Source of the DNA: Candidatus Protistibacter heckmannii
GTDB lineage: Bacteria > Pseudomonadota > Gammaproteobacteria > Burkholderiales > Burkholderiaceae
Direction of reading: 5' to 3'
Length of the DNA: 64,000 bases
NCBI GenBank assembly: GCA_025050535.1
Contig: JALBVF010000003.1
Location: 62,001-126,000, forward strand
How positions within the stretch are numbered: position 1 is the first letter of the stretch; each line of letters starts with the position of its first letter. Of the stretch, positions 17,601 to 26,287 are shown piece by piece. The translations under genes were made by a program, and so were the position numbers. The notes beneath the pieces were generated by a model. The model had not been told where the DNA came from. It worked only from the letters and a program-made list of their open reading frames with translations, and searched no databases.

Positions 17601-18680
17601 TCAGGAAAGTGTGCCGAAATTATTGGCTTGCCGATAATCTTCAGGCCGACCGACATCCAGCCATGGCTCGTGCATTGGATAGGCGATGGTGCGTTCCGCT
17701 CCCTGTTGCAAGCGGCCGAACAGCGTGGGCATGTCGCACGCCTCTCCCGCTTTCAACACGGCCAATGCCGAAGGCTCAAGCACATAGATGCCCGCGTTGA
17801 TATGCGTTCGGTTGATCGGCTTCTCCTCGAAGTCGACGATATCGACTCCGCTCGTGCGGACGACGCCGAACGGATGCTGCCACTCATGCAGACGCACGGC
17901 CATCGTCGCCAGCGCACCGTGCCGGCAATGGAAATCCAGGAGGTCGGCGTAGCGGATGTCGGTGAGGACATCCCCGTTCGACACCAGGAACGGCTCCGTG
18001 GGGACTGGATTCATCAGGCTGATGGCGCCGGCCGTGCCCAGCGGCGACTCTTCGTGCAGATATTCGATCCGCACTTGCCAGCGCGCGCCGTCCCCGAAAT
18101 ACTCTTCGATCATGTGGCCGAGATAATGAACCGCCAGCACAAAATGCCGGAAGCCCTCTGCCTTGGCCTGCTCGATGATGTGCTCCAGCATCGGCTTGTC
18201 GCCGACGGGCAGCATCGGTTTCGGGCAGTTCTCCGTATGCGGCCGCAGACGCATCCCTTTCCCGCCGCACATGATCACCATCATGTTGGACCGCTCCGGG
18301 GCCGTCATCAGATTACCCCAGATGTGCAGCCCCACGACACGCTGCTCCTTGTCCACGACCGGGAGCTGACTGATCTTGTTCGCCTGCATGAGCTGAACGA
18401 TCGCTTCGCGGCCAAGCTGCGGCGGAACCACAAATGGGTCCCGCTGTATGATGGGCGCCAGGGAACTGTTCATATCGAGCCCGCGCAGCAGGCCCCTGCG
18501 GATGTCCCCGTCGGTCACCGTCCCCAGCAGCACTCCGCCGGGGCCGACCACAAGCGCGACCTGCAGCGAACTCTCGTCAAGATTGCGGATAGCCTGCTGC
18601 ATGGTCGCATCCGCCGGCAGCAAGGCGCGCCGCCATGTCTCGTCGGACGGTGAAATGGGAGTGTTGGATCTGCTCGACAT
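17601..18680 (-). CDS. ptmE: CBS-pair sugar-1-phosphate nucleotidyltransferase, PtmE-like
   Basis: 359 residues with two parts. Residues about 15-120 form a pair of CBS motifs (GGVLLGTVTDGDIRRGLL and LPVVDKEQRVVGLH). From about 130 comes an NTP-transferase domain with MVIMCGGKGMRLRPHT, KPMLPVGDKPM and VSNGDVLTD. This layout is that of Campylobacter PtmE/LegE, a glucosamine-1-phosphate guanylyltransferase that starts the GDP-sugar route to legionaminic acid. It lies between legG-like and legF-like genes. The GDP preference is known for the family member and only inferred here. No clear PtmF (GlmS-like) gene was seen in the window. Confidence 0.8.
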   Translation of the reverse strand: MSSRSNTPISPSDETWRRALLPADATMQQAIRNLDESSLQVALVVGPGGVLLGTVTDGDIRRGLLRGLDMNSSLAPIIQRDPFVVPPQLGREAIVQLMQANKISQLPVVDKEQRVVGLHIWGNLMTAPERSNMMVIMCGGKGMRLRPHTENCPKPMLPVGDKPMLEHIIEQAKAEGFRHFVLAVHYLGHMIEEYFGDGARWQVRIEYLHEESPLGTAGAISLMNPVPTEPFLVSNGDVLTDIRYADLLDFHCRHGALATMAVRLHEWQHPFGVVRTSGVDIVDFEEKPINRTHINAGIYVLEPSALAVLKAGEACDMPTLFGRLQQGAERTIAYPMHEPWLDVGRPEDYRQANNFGTLS

Positions 18681-18687
18681 GCTTGGA

Positions 18688-19845
18688 TCAGGCTAAATCG
18701 TAAAAGGATTTCTTTAATAGCGCTTCCAGGGAAACGCTGCGCAGGGCTGCCACAATTTTCTCGCTAGCCCCGCCATCGCCATAGGGATTGCGGACCGTGG
18801 CGAGCATGGACTGGAACGACGGCGAATATAGCCTTTCGATGGCATCTCCGATCGCAACCCTCTCCGGAAGGCAGTCGATCACGCTCTCGGCCTTGAGCCG
18901 GCCCTTTTGGCGATCGCCAATATTCACGGTCCCCTTGAAGAAGCTGGGCGCTTCGGCCAAGCCGCTGGATGAATTGCCCACGATGCCGTCCACGAACTGC
19001 ATGCACGACAAATACCGCAGCTGCCCCAAGGAGACGAACATGTGCGCATTCTCATGCGCCGCGGAAAATTGCTCGAGCATCTGCATCATCACCCTGCTGT
19101 CGGTATCCGCATTGGGCATTGTGAAGATCAATTGCGTGTCTTCCAGCTGCGCCAAGGCTGCGAGAAGTTCTTCCATCTGATGTGCCGCCGATCCCGCTTC
19201 CAAGGTCACGGGATGAAATGTGATCAGCAGGTTCTTCTTGCCGAAGCTGAAGCCAAGCGAATCCTCCAGGGCGGCCCGCTCCATCAACGCCAGGTGCTTG
19301 ATATTGTCGACGCCCATGCCGCCGACCAGATAGACCTTCTCCGGCTGCTCGCCCATCTGCACCACTCTGCGCCGATACTCTTCTGCCGCGACGAAATGCA
19401 AGTGCGACATCTTGGTGATGGAGTGACGGATCGCCTCGTCAAAGGCCCCCTCCGTAGTTTCCCCTCCATGCAGATGCACCACCGGGATCCGTGCGATCAA
19501 GGCTGCCGCGACCGCCGAAAATATTTCAAAACGATCGCCAAGCACCAGCAGGAGATCGGGCCGCAGCTGTTCAAATGCATCCCCGAACCCGATCATTCCC
19601 AGACTCATCGATTTCGTGACGCCGGAGGGCGTGTCCGAACTCAGCAGCATCTCCACTTTGCGATGTATCGGCAGTCCGTCCGCCTCGATTTCCCGGAAGG
19701 TCAGGCCAAACTCCGGCGCCAGATGCATGCCGGTGACGACGACTTGAAGTTCCAGCTCCTCGGACGCCGCGATGGCGAGCATGACCCTGCGCAACAAGCC
19801 ATATTCAGCCCGGCTGCCGGTGACGACGCAGATCTTTCGGGTCAT
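18688..19845 (-). CDS. legG: Hydrolysing NDP-sugar 2-epimerase, LegG/NeuC family
   Basis: 385 residues. The N-terminus KICVVTGSRAEYGLLRRVM is typical of NeuC/LegG/NnaA. Further marks are LVLGDRFEIFSAVAAALI, HLHGGETTEGAFDEAIRHS, and a C-terminal GNSSSGLAEAPSFFKGTVNIGDRQKGR that binds the nucleotide. The enzyme inverts C2 and removes the nucleotide, giving a free 2,4-diacetamido-2,4,6-trideoxymannose in the legionaminic acid route. It lies 19 bp after the NeuB/LegI-like gene and 7 bp before ptmE. Assignment to LegG rather than NeuC rests on the surrounding LegB and LegC genes. Confidence 0.87.
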   Translation of the reverse strand: MTRKICVVTGSRAEYGLLRRVMLAIAASEELELQVVVTGMHLAPEFGLTFREIEADGLPIHRKVEMLLSSDTPSGVTKSMSLGMIGFGDAFEQLRPDLLLVLGDRFEIFSAVAAALIARIPVVHLHGGETTEGAFDEAIRHSITKMSHLHFVAAEEYRRRVVQMGEQPEKVYLVGGMGVDNIKHLALMERAALEDSLGFSFGKKNLLITFHPVTLEAGSAAHQMEELLAALAQLEDTQLIFTMPNADTDSRVMMQMLEQFSAAHENAHMFVSLGQLRYLSCMQFVDGIVGNSSSGLAEAPSFFKGTVNIGDRQKGRLKAESVIDCLPERVAIGDAIERLYSPSFQSMLATVRNPYGDGGASEKIVAALRSVSLEALLKKSFYDLA

Positions 19846-19864
19846 GGCGCGACACTCATGTTAG

Positions 19865-20866
19865 TCATAGCTCAATCAGCTCGTCTGGCAGGAAATCGCG
19901 CTTGGCCTGCTGCCCACACACCTCATCCCAGCGCATCGGAGACAGGCCGCTGCCCGGCCGCTTCACCGCAAGGTTTTCCGGGCCGAAGCGTTCGCCGGCG
20001 CGGATCGGCTTTACGGCGACCAGGGACTTCCTGGCAATCGGCTTGTTCTTTGCCTCGCTCGCGCTCGGACGCTTGACGCCATCCCCCAGCGCCTGCTCGA
20101 TATTCCGGATCGCCTTGACCATGGATTTCAACTCGTCCGGTTCGAGGCTGGCCTTGTGGTCGGGGCCGGGAAGCTCCCTGTCCATGGTGAAGTGCTTTTC
20201 GATGACGCACGCGCCAAGCGCAATGGCGGCGGCCGCAACTTCAATGCCCTGCGTGTGATCCGAATACCCGACCTTCACGCCAAATGCATCCCTGATCGCC
20301 GTCATCGCCCGCAGGTTCACGTCGGCCATCGGCGTGGGGTATTCCGTATTGCAATGAAGCACCGTGATGTCGGCGCGCGAAAGTCCTGCGCATTCCAATG
20401 CGTCGATCGCCGCTTCGATCTCGCCCAGCGTCGCCATCCCGGTCGAAAGGATGACGGGTTTTCGGTAGGCGCCGACATGCCGCAAATAGGGAAGGTTGGT
20501 GATCTCGCCGGAAGGAATCTTGAATTGCTCGATGCCCAGCTGGACCAACAGGTCGACGCTTTGCTCATCGAACCCGGTCGAGAAAAATGCAATGCCCTTC
20601 GATTTCGCGCGGGCGATCAGGGCCTCATGCATTTCGCGCGTGAGTTCAAGCTTGCGCAACATCTCATTCTGCGAGTCGTTCCCGCCCGCATTCTTGTTCT
20701 GATAGTCGGCCTTGGCGGCATAACGGGTGGCCAGGCGATCGGCGCTGAATGTCTGGAATTTGACCATGTCGGCGCCCGCATCCGCCGCGACATCCACCAG
20801 CCGGTATGCCATCTCCATGTCGCCGTTGTGATTCACGCCGGCTTCGGCAATGATGAGCGTTTTCAT
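19865..20866 (-). CDS. legI: Legionaminate/sialate synthase, LegI/NeuB family
   Basis: 333 residues. N-terminal TLIIAEAGVNHNGDMEMAY is the NeuB signature with the metal/PEP site region. The TIM barrel continues with VKFQTFSADRLAT and KIPSGEITNLPYL, LHCNTEYPTP and GYSDHTQGIEV. The C-terminal 65 residues form an SAF (antifreeze-like) domain beginning near ARKSLVAVKPIRAGE. It condenses phosphoenolpyruvate with a 6-deoxy-mannosamine derivative to a nonulosonic acid. The start overlaps the stop of the acetyltransferase gene (ATGA). Strong family identification; exact sugar from context. Confidence 0.9.
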   Translation of the reverse strand: MKTLIIAEAGVNHNGDMEMAYRLVDVAADAGADMVKFQTFSADRLATRYAAKADYQNKNAGGNDSQNEMLRKLELTREMHEALIARAKSKGIAFFSTGFDEQSVDLLVQLGIEQFKIPSGEITNLPYLRHVGAYRKPVILSTGMATLGEIEAAIDALECAGLSRADITVLHCNTEYPTPMADVNLRAMTAIRDAFGVKVGYSDHTQGIEVAAAAIALGACVIEKHFTMDRELPGPDHKASLEPDELKSMVKAIRNIEQALGDGVKRPSASEAKNKPIARKSLVAVKPIRAGERFGPENLAVKRPGSGLSPMRWDEVCGQQAKRDFLPDELIEL

Positions 20867-21495
20867 TTCGGCCTCGCGCTATCCGGCATCCAACTTCCAT
20901 CGTGGCAATCCGCCAGCACGTTTTGCCCCATGCCGATCACGCAGCGGCGGCCAATTTCTGCGCCCTGCTGGATCACGGCCCCACTGCCGACGAAGCTACC
21001 TTCCCCGACTTTCGCCCCCCCGTTGACGGTGGCGGCGGTGGCGATATGGCAGTGATCGGCGACCACCGCATCGTGCTCCACCAACGCCATGCTGTTGAGG
21101 ATGCAGTTGCGTCCGACGATGGCGCCGGCGTTGATGGCCGCGCCGTGCATGACGATGGTTCCCGGGCCCAGCGACGCATGCGGAGAAACATAAGCGCGGG
21201 GTGAAACAAGGACCGGCAGCTCCCAGCCGCCGGACTCCAGTCGTTGGAACAATTGCATGCGGATGTCCGGCGTCTTGATCTGCCCCACTCCCACGATGGC
21301 ATGGCGCGCCTTCGCGCCCATTGCTTCGAGCTCGGCATCTGAGCCCACCACCGGATAGCCCAACACGCTTGACCCGATCTCGGCCACCGTGCCCAACAGC
21401 CCGGTCACATCGAATCGGCCCTCCTGTTCAATCACGTCAATGCAGGACCTGGCATGGCCGCCCGCACCAACGAGGAGAATCGGAAGCATGGTCAT
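20863..21495 (-). CDS. legH: NeuD/PglD-type sugar N- or O-acetyltransferase, LegH-like
   Basis: 210 residues. The N-terminal Rossmann-like part begins ILLVGAGGHARSCIDVI; the C-terminal half is a left-handed beta-helix of hexapeptide repeats (for example AAINAGAIVGRNCIL, GEGSFVGSGAVIQQGA). VEHDAVV contains the catalytic His of PglD/NeuD enzymes. In the Leg route LegH acetylates the 4-amino group made by LegC, and this gene sits exactly between legC and legI, overlapping each by four bases. An O-acetylating NeuD role is the alternative. Two possible starts (21495 and 21489) are two codons apart. Confidence 0.8.
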   Translation of the reverse strand: MTMLPILLVGAGGHARSCIDVIEQEGRFDVTGLLGTVAEIGSSVLGYPVVGSDAELEAMGAKARHAIVGVGQIKTPDIRMQLFQRLESGGWELPVLVSPRAYVSPHASLGPGTIVMHGAAINAGAIVGRNCILNSMALVEHDAVVADHCHIATAATVNGGAKVGEGSFVGSGAVIQQGAEIGRRCVIGMGQNVLADCHDGSWMPDSARPK

Positions 21496-22688
21496 GATGC
21501 GGACTGTCCCAACGCCGCGCTGCTTGGCAGATTGATCAGCCTGCTTTCAAGCGATTCCGCCGTGGTCAACGGCATCCGAGGGCTGGCTGCATAGGGCTTC
21601 AGGCGGTGCATCAATGTCCAGGTGGGGCGCGTCATCAGCCCCGCGTCATTGGTGGCCGCCAGGATTTCGTCGCGCAAAACACGGTCCGGATTCGCCAGCA
21701 GCATGGTCTGCAGCCAGTAGTTGGCATGACATCCCGGCGGCTCCTCGACGATGCGGATATCCGGAATCCCTGTGAAGGCGTCCCGGTAGCGCGTGAACAG
21801 ACGGCGCTTGGATTCGATGAAATCAGGCAGCTGCTCCATCTGCGCGCAACCGAGCGCCGCATTGATGTTGGGCAGCCGATAATTGAAGCCGATCTCGTCG
21901 TGATGATATTCCCAGCGATGTGCGAGCTTGGCCGTGGTCGTCAGATGCTTGGCGTGCTTCGCGAGCTCGGTGTCATTGAACAGGATCGCCCCGCCGCCGC
22001 CCGTGGTGATGGTCTTGTTGCCGTTGAAGCTCAAGGTTCCCATCAGGCCGAACGTGCCGGTGTGACGGCCTTCGACCGTACTGCCCAGCGATTCCGCGGC
22101 ATCTTCCACCAGGACGAGATTGAAGTCCCTGGCCACCGCCAGAACGCCTTCGATGTCGACGGGGTGGCCAAATGCATGCATGGGCACCAACGCACGAATC
22201 CGGCGGCCGGTCGTTTTGTTGAAGCAGGCCCCGCTACGCTGCTCCGTCGTTTCGCTCAAATACACACGCAGCGCATGCGGATCCACCCCCAAGGTACGCT
22301 CTTCACTGTCCACGAAATGAGGAACGGCGGCGCAATAGGCAATGGCATTGGTGGTCGCGATAAACGTCAGGGCTGGGACCAGGACTTCATCCCCCGCCTC
22401 AACGCCTGCCAGGAGCAGGGCGACATGCAAGGCCGCCGTGCCATTGACCACCGCCACGGCATTCTGCGCGCCGGTATAGGCGGCCAGATCGGCCTCGAAA
22501 CGATCCACGTATCTTCCCACCGAGGAAACAAACGTGGAATCCAGGCAGTCCTTCAGATACTCCCACTCCCGGCCGCTGAATTGAGGATCGTGCAAGGCGA
22601 CCTGCTTGTCGCCGACGACACGGCGAATGGCATCGACCACTTGCGCGGCGAGCGCACTCTGAGCGTGGGGGGCTTGGACGGTGTTCAC
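21492..22688 (-). CDS. legC: PLP aminotransferase, LegC family
   Basis: 398 residues from a GTG at 22688 that overlaps the legB stop (GTGA); no ATG fits, and a longer frame would run deep into legB. DegT/DnrJ/EryC1 fold: NGTAALHVALLLAGV at 82-96, VEDAAESLGS at 194-203 and the PLP lysine Lys225 in SFNGNKTITTGGGG. The N-terminal HDPQFSGREWEYLKDCLDS resembles LegC proteins. It transfers an amino group to C4 of the NDP-4-keto-6-deoxy-GlcNAc made by LegB. No ribosome site is evident before the GTG, so translation is probably coupled to legB. Confidence 0.85.
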   Translation of the reverse strand: MNTVQAPHAQSALAAQVVDAIRRVVGDKQVALHDPQFSGREWEYLKDCLDSTFVSSVGRYVDRFEADLAAYTGAQNAVAVVNGTAALHVALLLAGVEAGDEVLVPALTFIATTNAIAYCAAVPHFVDSEERTLGVDPHALRVYLSETTEQRSGACFNKTTGRRIRALVPMHAFGHPVDIEGVLAVARDFNLVLVEDAAESLGSTVEGRHTGTFGLMGTLSFNGNKTITTGGGGAILFNDTELAKHAKHLTTTAKLAHRWEYHHDEIGFNYRLPNINAALGCAQMEQLPDFIESKRRLFTRYRDAFTGIPDIRIVEEPPGCHANYWLQTMLLANPDRVLRDEILAATNDAGLMTRPTWTLMHRLKPYAASPRMPLTTAESLESRLINLPSSAALGQSAS

Positions 22689-23680
22689 AGGTTGTAGATA
22701 TCCGTTTTGTACATAGCGAGATTCGCCGGATCCTGAAACCAGCTCGCGGTCTCGGCAATGCCTTTTCGGAATCCGTCGAGTCCGCTGAACCGGGGTTGCC
22801 AATTCAGCAAGGCGCGGGCCTTGGTGTTCTCCGCCCACAGGCGCTCGACCTCGCTCTTCTCGGGCCGCATGCGCTGGTCGTCTGTCAGGATATCGATTTC
22901 AACGCCCATGACTTCCGCGATCGTGCGCGCGGTGTCACCAATGGATATCTCGTAGTTGCTGCCGACGTTGATCACTTCGCCCACGCCGCGGTCCGACTCC
23001 AGCAAGGCCATGAAGCCCGCCACGGTATCCGCCACGAAGTTGAAATCGCGTGTCGGGTGAACCGCGCCGAGCTTGATCTGCCGCTTGCCGCTGGCGATCT
23101 GGGTGATGATGGTGGGAATCACTGCGCGCGCCGATTGCCTGGGCCCGTATGTATTGAACGGCCGCAGGATGGCCACCGGCGTGCCAAAGGCGGCGTAGTA
23201 GGAATAGGCGATGGAATCCGCGCCGATCTTGCTGGCCGAATATGGTGATTGCCCGAGCAGTGGATGCCCTTCCGTGATCGGCACGAAGCGGGCGGTGCCG
23301 TAGACCTCGCTGGTCGAGGTATGCACGACCTTCTGCACACCCAGATCGCGGGCAGCCTGGACGACGTTGAGAGTTCCCTTGACGTTCGTGTCGATATAGG
23401 TGTCGGGCGAGTGATAGGAATACGGAATGGCGATCAACGCGGCAAGATGCAGCACCGCATCACAGCCTTGCATCGCGGTGCGCACCCCATTCGGATCCCG
23501 GATATCGCCGGCGAACACCTCAAACCGTCCCTTGACATCCGACGCGCAGGCATCGAGCCAACCCCATGAATTGAAGGAGTTATAGAGCACGAATGCGCGT
23601 ACGTCATGGCCCGCCCGGACCATGGCCTCAGTGAGGTGAGAGCCGATAAATCCGTCGGCGCCGGTGATCAGTACTTTCAT
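22685..23680 (-). CDS. legB: NDP-N-acetylglucosamine 4,6-dehydratase, LegB family
   Basis: 331 residues. Rossmann loop GADGFIGSHL at 7-16, TSTSEVYGTARFVPI with the Thr and Glu of the dehydratase triad region, and YSASKIGADSIA with Tyr-x3-Lys. NTYGPRQSARAVIPTII and HPTRDFNFVADTVAGF are typical of LegB. The reaction gives the 4-keto-6-deoxy sugar from UDP- or GDP-GlcNAc; the PtmE-like gene favours GDP. It opens the run legB-legC-legH-legI-legG-ptmE-legF, with the upstream TIGR04372-like gene ending 10 bp before it. Confidence 0.88.
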   Translation of the reverse strand: MKVLITGADGFIGSHLTEAMVRAGHDVRAFVLYNSFNSWGWLDACASDVKGRFEVFAGDIRDPNGVRTAMQGCDAVLHLAALIAIPYSYHSPDTYIDTNVKGTLNVVQAARDLGVQKVVHTSTSEVYGTARFVPITEGHPLLGQSPYSASKIGADSIAYSYYAAFGTPVAILRPFNTYGPRQSARAVIPTIITQIASGKRQIKLGAVHPTRDFNFVADTVAGFMALLESDRGVGEVINVGSNYEISIGDTARTIAEVMGVEIDILTDDQRMRPEKSEVERLWAENTKARALLNWQPRFSGLDGFRKGIAETASWFQDPANLAMYKTDIYNL

Positions 23681-23690
23681 AATAGCGATT

Positions 23691-24971
23691 TTAATTCAGT
23701 AAGGCCTTGTTTTGGCGAAGGAAGTCGGCCCCGAATCGGGACCGGATCTCACCGTGAAGGGCATTTCGAGGGAATATCTCCCAAAATCTTCGCTGCAGCG
23801 CTTCGTCCTCGTCCGTCGTCTGCCAGGTTCCACGCTGACGCGCCTCCATTTCCAGCACCACAGCCGCCACTTCCTGCGGCGTGCTCTCGATGAGGTCCAC
23901 ATCGATGCCCAATCCATCCTCCCGGCTGGACATGCCATGCCCAGCGCCGGACGCGAAGATTTCCTGAAAGGTCATCAGGCGGCCTTCCTTGCGCAAACGC
24001 AGCTTCTTGGTCGTCGCCAGAAACTTGGGGCTAAAGGTCGCGATGATCCCGACCGGGACATGATCGACATAGACGATCGGACGCCGGAAGATAAACGGCA
24101 CAGCGTCGAAGCCCGTCCCGTTCGAGATGCAGAACGCGCAATGCGCGCCCAGATAGATGTCCATGAAATCGCTGCGCAGGCCTTTGGCCGCATAGTCGAT
24201 CACCATCGGATTTGGATCCGATATGCGCATGGCTTCATTTACCGCCGCGCCCATGCGCACCACGTAGTATCCGCGCTTGGTCAGCTCCTCTGCGGCGAGC
24301 ACGTAGTTTTGGATGTCGCAATTGCGATAGTCGTGGTAGGACCAATTCCACCAGGGCAGCGCATTGCGCAGATAGCCGTCGTCACGCACGTTCAGGCAGA
24401 CGAAAGGCGCGCCTTGCGGAATGCTGATGGCTCGCAGGCCTTCTTGGCCGCGGGCCTCCTCGGCGGGCAGGAAGCTCAGGTGAGGGGCCGAGATATCGAG
24501 CAGGTTATGGACGTCGCGGTCGTTGCAGGTGGTCCCCGCGATGACATGCGCCCGCCCACCGGGTATCCAGCCATTGACCTTGGCGGTCGGCGCCATCAGC
24601 CAGGCAGGCCAGATGTGCATGACCCGCGCCCACATCTTCGCGAGCTGGCGATTGCTCACCGGCCAGTTGTGGTACCAGATGTCGATATGCGAAACCTTCG
24701 GCGTGTTGATCCCCGCATCCTTTTCGCAAAGATACAGCTCAGTGTTGCCGGCAAAGTGGCCGAGGCGTTCGCTCACCAGCATGCCGATCCGGATCAGCAC
24801 CAGCGGACGCGCCGCGCGCATCGCCAGCACGAACAGCAGCCCCAATGGGAGGAAGAGGCAGGTTTGAAACTTGAGCCAGGCTTTGACGGCGGCGGGCTTC
24901 ACATATGCCCAATTCCCCTTGAGCAGATGCGTCACCACGATTCCGAGCTTTTGTAATGCTTGTCGACTCAT
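23691..24971 (-). CDS. TIGR04372-like glycosyltransferase, copy 2
   Basis: About 426 residues from the ATG at 24971, with GAGGA just upstream; a longer form would need TTG. One hydrophobic stretch lies near residues 30-60 (TCLFLPLGLLFVLAM). Conserved blocks shared with the next gene are IRIG...RLGHFAGNTELYL, FVCLNVRDDGYL, WSYHDYRNC, DYAAKGLRSDFMDIYLGAHCAFCISNGTG (two parts) and IFRRPIVYVDHV. I place it in the TIGR04372 glycosyltransferase family, whose members occur in surface-polysaccharide clusters. Donor unknown. It follows its paralogue by 19 bp and precedes legB. Confidence 0.7.
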   Translation of the reverse strand: MSRQALQKLGIVVTHLLKGNWAYVKPAAVKAWLKFQTCLFLPLGLLFVLAMRAARPLVLIRIGMLVSERLGHFAGNTELYLCEKDAGINTPKVSHIDIWYHNWPVSNRQLAKMWARVMHIWPAWLMAPTAKVNGWIPGGRAHVIAGTTCNDRDVHNLLDISAPHLSFLPAEEARGQEGLRAISIPQGAPFVCLNVRDDGYLRNALPWWNWSYHDYRNCDIQNYVLAAEELTKRGYYVVRMGAAVNEAMRISDPNPMVIDYAAKGLRSDFMDIYLGAHCAFCISNGTGFDAVPFIFRRPIVYVDHVPVGIIATFSPKFLATTKKLRLRKEGRLMTFQEIFASGAGHGMSSREDGLGIDVDLIESTPQEVAAVVLEMEARQRGTWQTTDEDEALQRRFWEIFPRNALHGEIRSRFGADFLRQNKALLN

Positions 24972-24989
24972 GCGTCCTCGTGCTTCCAA

Positions 24990-26282
24990 TCAGTTGTCCA
25001 GCCAGGATTGGTGGCGGCGAAGAAAATCCGCGCCGATGCGCGAACGGATTTCGCCATGCAGCTCATTTTTCGGGAACACATCCCAAAACCTGCGCTGCCG
25101 AGCCTCGTCTTCTTCACTGCCTTGCCATTTTCCGCTGAAGCGCGCTTCCATTTCCATCACTGCGGCCGCGGTCGCCTCGGGCTCGCTTTCCCGCAATTCG
25201 ATACCCGCCTCTTCATAATCCTTCGCGCGCAGGAAATAGCCTGCCCCAGACGCAAAAATCTCGGCGAAGCGCATGGGCCGGTTTTCCCGCTTGAGCCAAT
25301 GCGTTTTGGTCGTCGCAAGGAAGCGGGGGCTGAATGTGTTGATGATGCCCAACGCCACATGATCGATATAGACGATCGGGCGCCGGAAAATATAGGGCAA
25401 GGCATCGAAGCCTGTTCCATTCGAGATGCAGAACGCACAGTTGGCGCCCAAATAGATGTCCATGAACTCGCTGCGCATGCCATTGGTTGCATAGTCGATG
25501 ATCATGGGGTGCGAGCCGGGCATGGGTTCGCGTACCAGCGCCCCCATCCGCACGACGAAATACCCCAGCGCGGCCAATTGCTCCGCGGCCAGTACGTAGT
25601 TGCCGATGCTGCAATTGCGATAGTCGTGATACGACCAATCCGCCTTGGCGGAAACCTGGGCGCTCTGGTCGGCCAGATAAGCGTCATCGCGCACGTTCAG
25701 GCAAACAAATCGGGCATTCTCCGGAATGCCCATGGCGCGCAAGCCGGCCTGGCCACGACGCTCCTCGTCATCCGAGAATTGCAGATGCGCCGGGAAGCGG
25801 TCCAGCAGGTCGTGAATATCGCGATCATGACTCGTATTGCTTCCAATCCGATGCCGCGCCGCATCCGGCAGCCGGTTGCTCCAGGCCAGCGTCTGCTCGA
25901 GGAGCCAGCGCGGTCCGATGTGCAGCGCGCGCTTCCACATGCGTGCCAACTCATGATTGCAAGGCGGGCATGGGTGATACCAAAGATCCAGAAACCTGCC
26001 GCTGGGGCGATTGATCCCGGCGTCGAGCTCGCACAGGTATAGCTCCATGTTCCCGGCAAAATGCCCCAGACGCCAATTCACGATCCGCTCGATGCGGATC
26101 AAGCACAAGGGCTTGAGCAGGCGCATGCCGACCGCCAAGGGCAAGCCTAGCAAGAATCCCAGCAACGTCAATGGCAAGCGCAATACGATGGGCCAGGCGA
26201 GCCTGATCTTGCGGTTTAACTCCGCTCGCCCGCCTGTGCTTATTTGCGCCAGCTGGCGCCTTGTGAACGCGAGGATAGTCAT
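24990..26282 (-). CDS. TIGR04372-like glycosyltransferase, copy 1
   Basis: 430 residues. Like the neighbouring copy it has an N-terminal hydrophobic stretch (VLRLPLTLLGFLLGLPLAVG), RIERIVNWRLGHFAGNMELYL, FVCLNVRDDAYL, WSYHDYRNCSIGNYV, DYATNGMRSEFMDIYLGANC and CISNGTGFDALPYIFRRPIVYIDHV. The two proteins align along their whole length with the same blocks in the same order, so they arose by tandem duplication. Different sequences in the first 100 residues suggest different acceptors. It starts just after the damaged ABC transporter gene (5 bp). Confidence 0.7.
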   Translation of the reverse strand: MTILAFTRRQLAQISTGGRAELNRKIRLAWPIVLRLPLTLLGFLLGLPLAVGMRLLKPLCLIRIERIVNWRLGHFAGNMELYLCELDAGINRPSGRFLDLWYHPCPPCNHELARMWKRALHIGPRWLLEQTLAWSNRLPDAARHRIGSNTSHDRDIHDLLDRFPAHLQFSDDEERRGQAGLRAMGIPENARFVCLNVRDDAYLADQSAQVSAKADWSYHDYRNCSIGNYVLAAEQLAALGYFVVRMGALVREPMPGSHPMIIDYATNGMRSEFMDIYLGANCAFCISNGTGFDALPYIFRRPIVYIDHVALGIINTFSPRFLATTKTHWLKRENRPMRFAEIFASGAGYFLRAKDYEEAGIELRESEPEATAAAVMEMEARFSGKWQGSEEDEARQRRFWDVFPKNELHGEIRSRIGADFLRRHQSWLDN

Positions 26283-26287
26283 GCCAA

